Notes under the pieces: model-generated
What the model was told of the DNA's origin: nothing
Seen by the model: only the letters and a program-made list of their open reading frames with translations
Database searches by the model: none
Assembly (NCBI GenBank): GCA_950106755.1
Contig: OX467086.1
Location: 13,720,001-13,784,000, forward strand
Origin: Climacium dendroides
Taxonomy: Eukaryota > Streptophyta > Bryopsida > Hypnales > Climaciaceae
Reading direction: 5' to 3'
Length of the DNA stretch: 64,000 bases
Shown here: positions 11,301 to 22,300 of the stretch, piece after piece
Layout: the number at the start of each line of letters is the position of its first letter
Numbering within the stretch: the first letter of the stretch is position 1
Program-made: the position numbers and the translations under genes

Positions 11301-12251
11301 AATGAACTTGGCATGGCAGCTTCCTCTACACCTGCACCACATGTCGCAACTGCAATGGAAAGTGATTGTGACATTTCACAATGGCATATTGCCAGACTAT
11401 CCCATAAATCTAGCTGCAAATGTCATGCCCAACAAAGAGGTACGAATATCCGTTGTGTTGCCAAAATAGCTAAGGGTTCTAAAAGCACTCCAGCTCTAAC
11501 GTATTGTGGTCGCAAGAAACAATATGGTGGAAACAAGGAGATCGTCACTAACTTCTAGTTTTGTTCTGACGATATTGAACGATGTGTACGAGGCTCTAAA
11601 CGTGCTTGGGTAATTGACTGGCTTCAAGTACCAGACGTCTGGCCTGTCCTAACTGATACCAACTTAACCCGCCAAGAAACCCTACTACTGCAAGAAGCCG
11701 GCTTTCAACTCCAAGAACGACCTCCTATGTCACCTCGTCGTTTATTTACAATGTCAAATGTTTTCATAGCAATCTATTACGATCAACCCAGCCCTGTGAA
11801 TGCAGATACATATCCATCAACCCGAAGGAACAAGGCAATTCGATGTATTGCAAACGCTCCGACTATAGAGCATCGCAATAATTGGGAGAGTGCTGGTAAT
11901 GTTAAAGGAATGATTTTGGAAGTAACCATGCTCACCTTTCCCAGACTTGGAGCCATAATCTCCCTTCAATCTAGAACAGAGCCCACACAGAAGGTTTATA
12001 GAATCACATTTGGCATGTACTCCGAGTGTACTTGTCCCAATTTTGTAGACATGGTTGTTTCAGCAATTGGGGGCCAACATCAGTATGTCAATTGCAAGCA
12101 CCTTTACTACTTATTTCGTTACTTTTGCAAAATGAATCCTATAGATGATAAGTTCATACATTCTCCAAGCTTCAGTTTCAATGAAGTGAAGCTTCTTCTC
12201 ATTAGGGCTGGTATAATCAAGACTTCGACTGAGAATCTTGAACGTGTCTAG
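8341..12251 (+). pseudogene. Mutator-like (MULE) transposase with SWIM zinc finger, copy B, with two in-frame stops
   Basis: This paralogue of copy A lies in the same orientation about 4.9 kb downstream. Exon 1 runs 8341-10527, a GT-AG intron 10528-10844, and exon 2 10845-12251 in a single frame. It is interrupted by TAG at 10486-10488 (Trp in copy A) and TAG at 11556-11558. Domains mirror copy A: VKQE plus PIIDLSSESE near residues 142-158; a Cys/His cluster at about residues 308-395 ending HLGNHMHP; DDE-like residues in LMFDHVKRV (about 545) and ADSAQANWNAVR (about 612) with CLLHW (about 643); and the SWIM finger CTCPNF...NCKHLYY near 12,027-12,108. Copy B has a longer visible N-terminus than A (from MLLCFLFHS). 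The next Met, MASIRADG at 8368, is an equally plausible start. The shared intron position and shared domains show a real spliced gene family. Superfamily assignment is from motif layout only. Confidence 0.72.
10714..10727. other. Solo copy of the CCTCGGCGCCGAGG palindrome inside the copy B intron
   Basis: This is an exact match to the palindrome that defines the 5740-6290 array. It lies in the intron (10528-10844) of transposase copy B, within a GC-richer patch (about 10,680-10,735) that has no evident counterpart in the shorter copy A intron. Confidence 0.8.
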
Positions 12252-12880
12252 AAGCCACAGAGTGTTTCAGTAATTGACATTTGAGAGTGAAAGAGTTTAG
12301 ATTGTAGTTAAATATGTAGCTGAAGGAGTATTTTTATTTTCAATTGGCCAAATATTGTATTTGCCAACATATTTAATATACCCTATTTTCACTTTCCATT
12401 TGAATTTACTGTACTTCATTTTTTTTCTATTATATATTCTTTTGACATCTTAAAAACTAACTGGAACCAAAAATTCTCCAAAAACTGTACGTTACCTAAA
12501 ATTATAGGTCTACAGTCCTAGTTTCCACGATAATGGGTCCTCATTCATTGTTCCACGGTAATAGGTGATTTGATTTACTTAAAATAAAATAAAATAAATT
12601 ACAAATTTTATTTTTAGAAATATTTTTTATTTTAATAAAATAATAATAATTTTCGCTGTCAATGCTCACATAATCTTGCTTACTGCTCACATAACCCTGC
12701 TCGCAACTCACAAGCTCGTGCTCGCAAGCTCACAATCTAGCACCATTGCTGAATGACGTCCAAATAATAAATAAAAAGAGGAAAAAGAAGCCAAAGATGC
12801 TTGCTTATTGAACTGATAGTCCATTGCTATCTACAATAGTAGTAAGTTTTAATCTCCATAATGTCCCTTTTTCAAGCTAT
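12252..12880. other. 3' flank of transposase copy B
   Basis: AT-rich. It contains CCACGATAATGGGTCC near 12,525 and CCACGGTAATAGGTGA near 12,553, resembling the CCACGGT(T/G)ATAGGT motifs about 1.1 kb after copy A's stop. It also holds an imperfect CTCACAAG/CTCGCAAG run near 12,660-12,740. No gene seen. Confidence 0.45.
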
Positions 12881-12889
12881 ACTTCAAAA

Positions 12890-13490
12890 GTCCCCTTTGA
12901 CAATTTGCACTATGCACTCCACTAGTCCATCCGCTTTGGGGTGATCTCTTAAAGTAGTGTGGTAATCAATCATTGTTTGTTCACACAAGGCTTGAAACTC
13001 ACTAAAAAACTTACGTTCCTAATTTGTCAATACCTCTACTCGAACTCCAAAATGACTCAAAATACAATCTAAAAATGAAGAAGTTGCCCCTTCACTGAAC
13101 TTGTCAAGCAATGCCACCAACTCAATCCACTTGGAAAAACATTCATCACCAATACATACTTATTATATCTTGTTATCATTGGCAATAGTCTTACAAAATC
13201 CAAACTTCACCTATAGCCCAATCCCATGATTGGCAACAACTGTAACTAAGGCATTAGGGCATTAAATGATATCCACATTCTATTATATACTATGCATCTA
13301 GCCACCAATTGTTGGATTTGCATTTGCATACCTCACCACCAATTGTACCAAACTATGAGTTTTTCGCACTCCAAAGTGCCTTAAGTCCTCATGTGCATTC
13401 ATAATTAACTTCACTCTCTTATGAGGCACTAGTACCACCTTCTTGTTGTCATCTAGCCACACTCGAAGCAAATGAGCCTCCTTCCACACA
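12890..13490 (-). pseudogene. Integrase fragments (zinc-binding and core)
   Basis: On the minus strand, 13,489-13,298 encodes VLVPHKRVKLIMNAHEDLRH followed by FGVRKTHSLV, the H-x3-H half of the retroviral-type integrase HHCC finger in the usual gypsy context. Further downstream (about 13,080-12,900), fragments read HFGVRVEVLTN, FFSEFQALCEQTMIDYHTTL and RDHPKADGLVE. These match the integrase core around the second Asp and the H-P-Q-T-D-G type motif. In-frame stops separate the fragments, so no active integrase is encoded. Confidence 0.75.
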
Positions 13491-14699
13491 AACCACTTGG
13501 CTTATTGTAGAATCCAATCTTTCTCCTTGGTTGAGACTATGGCTACTAATTTGCCATGCTTCAAGTATTTCATCACCTCCACATCACCAAAAATATTCTT
13601 GGTGACTCTAGACTCTTCACCTCCATCTACATCCATTGTGGTCACAATGGCTTCCTTAATAGTGTCTTTAGTCATCACCAATAAACTCAAATAGGCGACA
13701 AAATGCCAACTTAATAACAAATCTTCTCCCACCTCTACATGCCATTGAGTCCCCATAGAGTCCATTTGGCTAAGACTTGGAGTGCAACTCAAACTGTCAG
13801 CATCCATATTCATCAAATTAGCATAGTATACAACTTTAAAATCATACTACATTAACATTAGAGCCCATTCTACAAGCTTCCATGTGAGCTCGTTAGATTC
13901 TATTAGCCACTTCAATGGTTGGTGGTTTGTCACCAATAGAAATTCATTGTAATATGGGTAAGTGTACACTAGACCCTTGTACTTTTTACATCACAATTCA
14001 ATTTTCTCAAAGAATATGGTTTTCTACTTGGTGATACTCAAATTTAAAAGTTGTTTTTACAACTTTTGTTTTGTTTTTCTAAATGCTACATATGTATAGT
14101 CCACATGTATATTATTGGATTTGTTGAGAAACTTCTTTGAGTATGTTAAATTTGTAATTTTGCAAATTGTTAGTAAAAAGTTACAATCAATTTTGTACTA
14201 CAATCATGTAAAAAAGTACAAATTTTTTGGCCTTAGGAAACTTTAATTTTGATTTCTTTTCTATAGAAAAAAAACAACAAAAGATCCTCTATTGGAATCT
14301 ACTGATGAATTTAGGATTATACCACTTTTATAGCAAAGATGTAGGAAAATAGTACTATTTGAATTGGCAATAGATAATTTAGTGAAAAGTGCATCTTTTC
14401 ATAATTGTCTTCAAGATTCTAAATGTTATTGGCTAATTCTAGAATGGCTCAACAATGGAACCTAAATTTTTTTTGTTTTCCACCTTCTATTTCATTTTCT
14501 TTAGTGAATTTGTACTTTTAGAACACCAAAATTGTGTCCAAAGTGTATAGAGTCTAGTGTATTTTTATCCATGTAAATAATAACAAATCAGCAATTGTTC
14601 CAAATTGTTGCCAAACATTCACCTTTATATAAGCTATATTGTGCCTCCACATTGTTATTGGAGCAAGTGGCATAAGCTACTACAACTTCCTTGCCATCA

Positions 14700-15751
14700 T
14701 TGTCCATTTAAATTAACACTGCATCAATTCCCTAAGAGCTTCAATCTATGTGTAATTGATATGACCTACCAAAAATTAGCCTTCTCAATATGGATGTCAA
14801 TGCTAAACGTTCCTTCAATTGCTTAAAGGCATCGTCTTGCTCATCTCCCCACATCCAAGGTTCATCATTCCTTATTAGCATGATCAATGGCTTTGCAATG
14901 GCGCTTTACATCTTCACAAATTTTTGGTAGTCATTACACAAATCCAAAAATGCCCATAATCTATTTATATCTTTCAGCCTTGGAATAGAAATCATCACCT
15001 CCACTTTACTAGCTACCGCCTCCAATACACCAAGATATATCATGTGGCCCAAGTACTCCACACAATCATATTAAAACTTACATATGCTTGGATGTAATTT
15101 TAAACCGTGAAGCCTTAGTCTAACAAACACTTCCATCAAGTGAGTTCTATATTGTTTTTATTAATTCTATAAACAATAATGTCATAAATGTAACATTTCA
15201 CAAAATCCAAGACAAAAAATGTGTAATTCATAACTCTTTGAAATTTCACTTGTGCATTTTTCAAACCAAATGGAAAGAACCTCCATTGATATAGATGGTC
15301 CTTCCTATCTTCATCAATTATCTAGAATGTCATCTTTTTTATCACTTTTTTGAATATCAAGTTGGTGATAACTCGACCAAAGATCCAAAATATTAAATAC
15401 CTTAATATGGACGATAGAATTGAAATTCTCCTCCAATGTTGGTATTGCATAACGATTTGACTTCATGAATTTATTAATTCTATGATAGTCCCCACACATC
15501 ATTTTATCGGTCCAATTTCCATAAATGTCCTTCTTGGATGGCATAATCGTCACCAATGCATACTCACAATCCGGTGAAGTTAAGTCCACCAATCCTACCT
15601 CCAATAACTCATTGGTTCGGGCTTGAATCATCTTGCGTTCTACCTTGCTATATTTGTATGACTTGCAATAAATTGGCGCATCATCCGTCAAGTTAATCCA
15701 TACCTCTTGTCTTTTTAATACTCCAAAATCCTTGAGACAAAGGCAAAACAA
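14700..15751 (-). pseudogene. Ty3/gypsy-type reverse transcriptase fragment with altered catalytic motif
   Basis: The minus-strand frame 15,751-15,314 contains INLTDDAPIYCKSYKYSKVE, ELLEVGLVDLTSPDCEYALV, MMCGDYHRINKFMKSNRYAI and LDLWSSYHQLDIQ, the fingers and palm motifs of gypsy RTs. The catalytic box appears at 15,192-15,181 as YIYD within VKCYIYDIIVY, where YIDD would be expected, so the first catalytic Asp is lost. Further downstream (near 14,860), PWMWGDEQDDAFKQLKERL matches the RT-RNaseH connection. Several stops and frameshifts confirm a dead copy. Confidence 0.85.
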
Positions 15752-15884
15752 TCCATATACACTTTGAAGAGCTCCTACTCTTCTTTCATCTCTGCTTTAT
15801 CTTCCAGGCCTACCAACGATTGTCAAATTTCCATGGTCACCGCTTTTTTATCTTCCTTTGAAGTTGTTTTTTCGATTTTTAGTT

Positions 15885-16175
15885 GCTATTCATCACAAAG
15901 TTTAAACCCTACGGTTTGTCAACAATTATCAAGTGGTTATCATTGTTTCATGGGTTCACACGTTAATTACAATTTATTGCATCATTATGATGCATTACTT
16001 CGCATCATTATTGCATTGTTACAATACATTACTTGCAATTGCATCGTAACAATGCAAAGTAATGCATTGTAATGATGCGATAAATTGTAATTAACATGCA
16101 AACCCATGAAACAACATCGATAACTACATGATAACTATTGACAAACTATAGGATCTAAATTTTGTGATGTTGTAC
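15885..16175. mobile_element. Foldback/MITE-like element inside the gypsy remnant
   Basis: Two arms of about 110-130 nt are inverted repeats. Left-arm blocks (CATCACAAA, GGTTTGTCAA, GTTATC, TTTCATGGGTT, GTTAATTACAATTTAT, GCATCATTA, AATGCATTACTT order) recur reverse-complemented at 16,040-16,170 with scattered mismatches. The loop lies near 16,005-16,040. It separates the RT fragment from the methyltransferase side of the retroelement, so it inserted later. No target-site duplication was confirmed. Confidence 0.75.
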
Positions 16176-16599
16176 ACCACATAGAGCAGAGTCTTCTTGC
16201 TCCCCCCTCCCACTATGCCATACTACTCCTCAACTTGGTTGCTCAAACGCCATAGTTTTTTAATTTGGTCCTCTATGTGCTCCTCAAAGAGTAATTTCTC
16301 CGTATGCTCCATCAATTTGATTTTGTGTTTGACCATTTCTTGCCAACTAGGCCAACTTGTTCTTGAAGTCAAGAAAAATAGAGTATCCTTCCATAAATCC
16401 CATGGGTGAGTTGTGAAGGCTTCTTTGTCTCCAACCACCAAGTTCGAACCTCCAAAACTTGATGGTTTCATGGCCTCTCGCAACTCATAAGAACCCAAGT
16501 GGCCCGCTAGCATTGAAGCTATACGCTTTTGCTTAACTACTACATATAAAACCACCCAAGAGAGACAATTTAAATCTATAGCTTGGCCAATTAAATGCC

Positions 16600-17740
16600 G
16601 TCTCTAAAACTCTATGATGCTAGAAATATTGGTGACTCCTAGCTATTGGAAATCCCATAGCTCATTTCTACTCATCAATGTTGGGTTCAACCATCTCCTC
16701 AATGTGGGAATCCCACACTAAGCCCGATCCATTGTCTTTAAATGCATAGGACCTTGAAAAATTCACCAAGGTGGACAAAGTCCTTTATGACTCACCCTTG
16801 TAGTTGACTACCATCAACAGTGCTTTGTCATCATGATACACACGCCTTAAGAAACAATAAAGATCTAAAATATCCTTAACATAAACGTCAAGTCATTGAA
16901 TACACCCAACCACCGCATTTAATAACTCTATTGGTGCAATATTGGTCCACCAAAGTTGTGGTCTATGAGTTCATGAGTCCATTGCTATTGCATCCAATAA
17001 CACGGAAATTCCAAGAATCCCATGAATGTAGTAGATACTCTCAAGTGTGCGTATACATGAAGTACTTACCATAGACACAATTTCAATAATATCTCCCAAT
17101 GGCTACAGTTGAGAAGTTTGGATTGAACATATCACCTGCACCATATAAAACCAAAAAGAACAATTGTCCTTTAAGCCATTCTGCTACAAAGATGCCTTGG
17201 CATGGCCACCCTACAATAATTAAATCCACGGGTCCCAACCGTACAATGTCATCATGGAAAATTAAAGAAATGTCACTTGATGATGCAGAAAATATAGTCT
17301 TGACAGCATTGGTGCTTAAGAATGATAGAAAGGCTTGGCGCAACCATTGAGCATGGTGCTTGGCAACATAGCGTGCCATATCATCATTGTCTACATAAAC
17401 ATAGCACTTCACCTTCACACCCGCCTATAACATTGCAACCAATCTAATGCAAATACTACCAAACAACTCTAAAAATGCAATACCTCCATTTGGTGGCTTC
17501 CAATGGATTGTGGAAGTGTCTAGAGGTGGGCCAGCATCTTCTATACCTCCATCTTTATCCTCATTTCATGGAAACAAAGATTGTTGCCACACTTCCTAGA
17601 TTACATTTTCTATTGCATGAGGTAGCTTGGTAGTATTCTCCCATGCCGATTCTACCCTTGGTTGATATAGTACTTCGTCCCCAACTTCCAAAACCTCAAC
17701 ATCATCAAGTTTTTTGATGTTGGCAATTGAAGCGATGGTA
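16600..17740 (-). pseudogene. C5-cytosine DNA methyltransferase (DRM/DNMT3-like catalytic domain), degenerate
   Basis: Minus-strand motifs occur in family order. A motif I-like FLELFGSICIRLVAML (about 17,480-17,430) is followed by a TAG at 17,427-17,425 and then AGVKVKCYVYVDNDD. Motif IV is GPVDLIIVGWPCQGIF with the catalytic Pro-Cys pair (PCQG codons at 17,205-17,194). Next comes YYIHGILGISVLLDAIAM (about 17,030-16,980), then THRPQLWWTNIAP after a stop, the His-Arg and WWTN region of DNMT3/DRM enzymes. A MGFPIARSHQ segment (about 16,658-16,630) matches the C-terminal GFP motif. Known DNMT3/DRM enzymes methylate cytosine at C5 through the motif IV Cys. At least four stops or frame breaks make this copy inactive. 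Upstream in-frame sequence (DVEVLEVGDEVLYQPRVESA) extends the fragment toward 17,740. The family is clear; the subfamily (DRM versus DNMT3) is not. Confidence 0.85.
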
Positions 17741-19180
17741 GAAGGATTTTCAAAGTCTTCTTTAAATCAAGGTTGGTTTGATGTTATTAGCCTAAAAAAA
17801 CTATAGAGATCAATCAAATAAACAGTGAGAACTTGAATAAAACAAGGAGGCAATTGGGCCTTCTGTCCATTGCCTACTTACCATCGTGATCTATATTGTA
17901 CAATGCTATCTCCTCCCAAAAGTCCAAGGTAACACCTGTGAGCTCTCAATTCATCATTTGGGACTCATGATTTTTTCTTTTTTCTTTTTTACAAAACCAA
18001 ATTAAGTTTTTTGTACAAAAAAAACCCCAAAGAGTGTAAAACCAAAATAGGTATGTTACATGCCAATATAGTATTTGATTATAGATTGAGTATCCTCCTC
18101 CAAAATAACCCAAATTTAGCCTATAAATAAAGTAAAAAACCCAAAAATCATGTAAATAGTGGATTTTGAGTGAATGTTGTCTAAATAGCCCAAACTTCCA
18201 GTGCATGTGACAATGTAAGGCTAAATTGATCCTAGAGAACCTATGTAAGAATCCTAAACCAACTCTCAAAAAAAAATTTCAATTTTGCAATCAAATCTTA
18301 AAATTAGTAGAAATCCCAATTGTTTGCCTTTAGATGATACAAACTCGAGACAAACATGTAGAAGGCATCTACATGTGGAGTACAACATTCTTGGATGGAA
18401 ATCACGCTCAAGATTGAACGGCAAAATCAGTTTGCCAAGATTTCCCTCCGTCTGAAAAATTCCTTGTTTACAAGAATTTAAAAGAGATAGTAGGATTTGC
18501 TTTTCTTTTGAATAAAAAGAGTTCACATATATTTTGTGGAATTTCATGAGAGGTTTTACAAAAAAATTGGAATTTCCTGATAGTTAGAAGATGCTCTTCC
18601 AAACAGTCAATTGCCCAAAACTACAATGGAAAATTCCTTAAAATTATCCAGGTTGCGATAAAATCTCACTAAAAACTAGCATAAGTTTTTTTATATTAAT
18701 AAGACTCTTCAACAAGTTTCATGACATTCCGACATCCAAAAGACATCAAATTAATAAGATTCTTCAAAACCGACAAATTTAAAGAAGGTTTGTGGAGTTG
18801 ACCGGTGTTTAGGCAGCATACGAAAGTGGAATTGGGTCAAGGTAGGGTCTTTTATTACTCCCTTGAACCTAATAAAGAGCCTAAGCTAGCAACTTTTTTT
18901 ATAAAAGATAAACTCCAATAGTTAGATTTTTACCACTTTTCAATCTTAAATTGGTGCTAGGATTTGTTGAGTTTTTGAAGTAGGTAAATGTAGTGGGGGG
19001 TACAAGACTAAAAATGACCTTCTAAAGTCAATGGTGCAATCCGTTTGTGATTTGGAATCTTTCTCCCAAAGTCAAAGTTGTGGTCTAGCGTAAAAAGACA
19101 AAATTGACAAATTATGATGAAAATCTTAATTGATAAGATTATCACATAGAAATGAGAAGAGGTGGGTGCCCTTGTAAGAG

Positions 19181-19190
19181 TATATAAAGG
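19181..19190 (+). promoter_or_regulatory. TATA-like sequence (TATATAAAGG), possible LTR or leader promoter
   Basis: A consensus plant TATA box lies about 70 bp before the TCAATTCGGACA array and no coding frame follows. In this repeat-rich context it could be the promoter of a solo LTR in plus orientation. That is an inference from the single motif. Confidence 0.3.
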
Positions 19191-19249
19191 CACTCATTTT
19201 ACTCTCAAAACACCCATTTTTTGTTACATCTTCACTACAAGGGAGTAGT

Positions 19250-19390
19250 GTCAATTCGGACACTTTTTTGTCAACCTTTTTTCAATTTGGACATTATTTT
19301 GTCAATTTTCTATCAATTTGGACATTTTTTTGACATAATTCTGTCAATTCAGACATTTTGGTCAATTAGGACATGTCAATTCGGACACTG
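19250..19390. repeat. Degenerate short repeat array of TCAATT(C/T)GGACA
   Basis: Six copies of TCAATTCGGACA or one-to-two-base variants (TCAATTTGGACA, TCAATTCAGACA, TCAATTAGGACA) are spaced irregularly by T-rich linkers over 140 bp. The first and last copies are identical. Confidence 0.7.
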
Positions 19391-22300
19391 TTTTCTTGTA
19401 GTGCTTGTAGCCAAATTTTTGGCATTCTATACACATTGGTCCATTTAGTTGGATTTTTGGGTTATTTTGAGCCAAAGTTGCAAACATGTGCATTTTTGGA
19501 GCATTTCAAGCTCCATTTGTTGGTGTTTTTGCAAGCTTTGAAGGACTTTGGGATCCCTTCAAATCTTATTAACTTTTGTTGGTTTTGTTGTACCTTGTTT
19601 TTTAACTTGTCAAAGTTGTTTGAAATTTTTCATTGATTTTTTATACTTATATGAATTCTAGAATTCACCCACCACCATACCTTGGCGATGCCACTTTAGA
19701 AGGACTCTAGTGCATGTATTTTTGTGAAGTTTATGATACCAACTCTTTTGTGCACATAAAAATCCTTTCAAAACATACTCTAAACATGTTTTTACAAATT
19801 TTTAGGTGTCAAAATTAATAGTGCATATACTCATGTACGCAATAGGATCTTTGTCAAATAATAAAAGTGAGAAAAAGCTTCAAAAGAAATTGAAAAAAAC
19901 TCACAAAAGATCACAATAGTCAAGTTGATGTCATTCTTGAAGAATGCATTGCATGTTGAGACAAAGTCAATGAGGCAAAGCCTCACTCCATCATGTAGGA
20001 GACTTAATTTGAAAAAGATGAGTCTTTACACAACCCACATGGACCACATGGGGCATCAAAGTCCGCAACTAAGGTGCCAAAACCTCGCCAAGCCCAAAAC
20101 CCATCCCAAACTTGCATCCAAGGTAAATTGCGCTCCATGCCACCTTCCTCCCATTCCGCTAGCTCTGCAAATGTCAGGGTCAACGACAAAATACCATCCA
20201 CGGTTCTTACATAACAATGGAATCTCTACTCTAAAACAAATTTTGAGGTCCTTTATTTAATTCTATTTTTGATATTTTTGAAAAAAATAAAAACATTAGG
20301 TATAGATTATTTATTATAACATTACAACCATTGGGATTGGCATTTTTCAATTCTATAAATGAAAAGTTAACAATTTAGTACTTTGAATCATTTTCTACTT
20401 CTTTCTACTTATTATTTTTTTCCTATATGCTGTACAATTCCAAATGATTTGAAATTTTTCAATCATTTAGGCAGTTTACCTTGAAGAATAAATCTAAAGA
20501 ATAACAATCATTTTGGACATTTTTTCATAATGATTTGACCTTGTGAAGTGCAACTATTGGGTTTTTTGCAGGGCTTAAAATTTTTTTTTTTGTCACTTCA
20601 AACAATAATATCTTGCAATCTACACACAATGAAATTTTCTGAAATGTTTTTCACATCTTTTCAAACGAAATTACCAAAAGATTTTATGGTTAGATGTGTC
20701 TAAGAATGTTTTTTTTTCAAAAATTTGGTACTTGTAATAGGAATGGCAGTTTTGGAGCATTTATGGTGAAAACATAGTCAAAAACCTCTAGGGGTTAACC
20801 ACTAAGTACAATGACTCTCAAAATGTTTCTTACACTTACAAAAACTATCATAACAAATTAATAAATTAAAGATTTTTATCAAAATTTGAGGTGCCATGAA
20901 AACATTTGCATAAAATGACTTTTCAAATTTTTTAATTAATTTTTTATTTTGTTTTAAATTTAATCAAATCTATTAGTGAAAAAAATTTCAAGTAAAATTT
21001 TCTTAAAATTCTTTAGTATTCATGAAATTAGATTCTTTTTACAAATTTGTGGTTATAATTTTATAAATTTTAAAATTTTATTGAGTGCAATATTACTACT
21101 AAAAATGTGACTCCAAAAAATTGTGGAAATTCTGAAAAGTGTATAAAATATTTATATTATATTACATTATATTTCATGATGTTTTGAATTATTATTTTTT
21201 ATTTATAAAAACTTAAATATTTGGATTTACATTTTAATTAATAGATTTCCATTCTCTTAACTTTGTACTTGTGTTAAAAGTTTTTTCTCTACTTAGTTTG
21301 ATTAATTTTAAAACTTACAAAAATAATTTATTTTTAAATTTATTTTATACAAGTGTATTACTTGATGTCCCAAAATTGTGTTGAAAATATCTAATTTTTC
21401 AATTAGTTATGGCAATTTTCAAAGTATAAGAAAACTTATGGAAACCACAATAAGAACTCAAAATTCCATTCTTGAAAGTGAGAATAAATTATTCAAGAAG
21501 CTCAATGGAAAATTTTAAAATTCATTGACAAAAATAAGTTTCATTCTATCCAATGTCATTGCAAAGTATTGTAATGACACTATTATTAGTATATTTTAGC
21601 ACTTTTGCCATCAATGCAAATGAATATTGAAATAAATTTGTTTCAATGTACAAATTGAACAAATATAGTACACGTTAATACAATGTGACTACAATATTGA
21701 CTATGGCATTGCTTAGGCATTGAAATGGTGACTTTTTAATACGAATCCATAAAATCAATGAAATTTTTTTGAAACTATCAATAATAGATACAAAGATTTA
21801 TTTCTCTCTATATAATTTTTTTAATTATAATTTTCAACATTTTTGTTTATGAAATGTCAAAAACATTATGAAAAAATATTTTCTTAGCACATTTAAGTCT
21901 TTTTTAAGGTCTTATGGACCTTTAAAGATTAAATACTTTAACCCTTAAAAAACTAAGGATTCCACATTGAGTTTTTTGAGAATTCATGCAAGCTGTAATT
22001 TTAAATTTTGACATGAATGTTTTACTAATCATTTTAATCTACATGTGAAACTTTCTTCAAGCTTATTTCAATAAATATTGCAAAGTTTATAAAATAATTT
22101 CAGTTTCAATATCAAATCGAGTAGATCAAAAAAATTCTAAGAAAAAATCAATTAACTTTACTGAGTTGTATTGATTGATACCTATACAAAAATATTTGAA
22201 CCATTCAATCCCAAATAATGAAATGAAAGTTTTGAAGTTTTTTATTTTTTGCAAAAATGAATAAAAAAAACAAAAACATATAAAGTAGTTTTCTTAATAC

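Larger units (their letters stand above)
12880..17760 (-). mobile_element. Decayed Ty3/gypsy-like retrotransposon carrying a C5-DNA methyltransferase
   Basis: Reading the minus strand 5' to 3', the order is methyltransferase (about 17,740-16,600), an unidentified segment (16,555-16,223), reverse transcriptase (15,751 to about 14,700), RNase H end (about 13,800, NMDADSLS resembling the usual N-x-x-A-D-A-L-S motif), integrase zinc domain (about 13,489-13,298) and integrase core (about 13,080-12,900). RT-RNaseH-IN is the Ty3/gypsy order. The reading frame is broken many times. No LTR pair was recognised by eye, so the limits are those of visible coding homology only. A foldback element has inserted between RT and methyltransferase. 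Whether the methyltransferase belonged to this element or is a neighbouring fragment on the same strand is inferred from orientation and continuity. Confidence 0.75.

Noticed and set aside
15764..16072. Plus-strand open frame of about 100 codons
   Set aside because: It runs across the arm and loop of the foldback element and has no recognisable motif.
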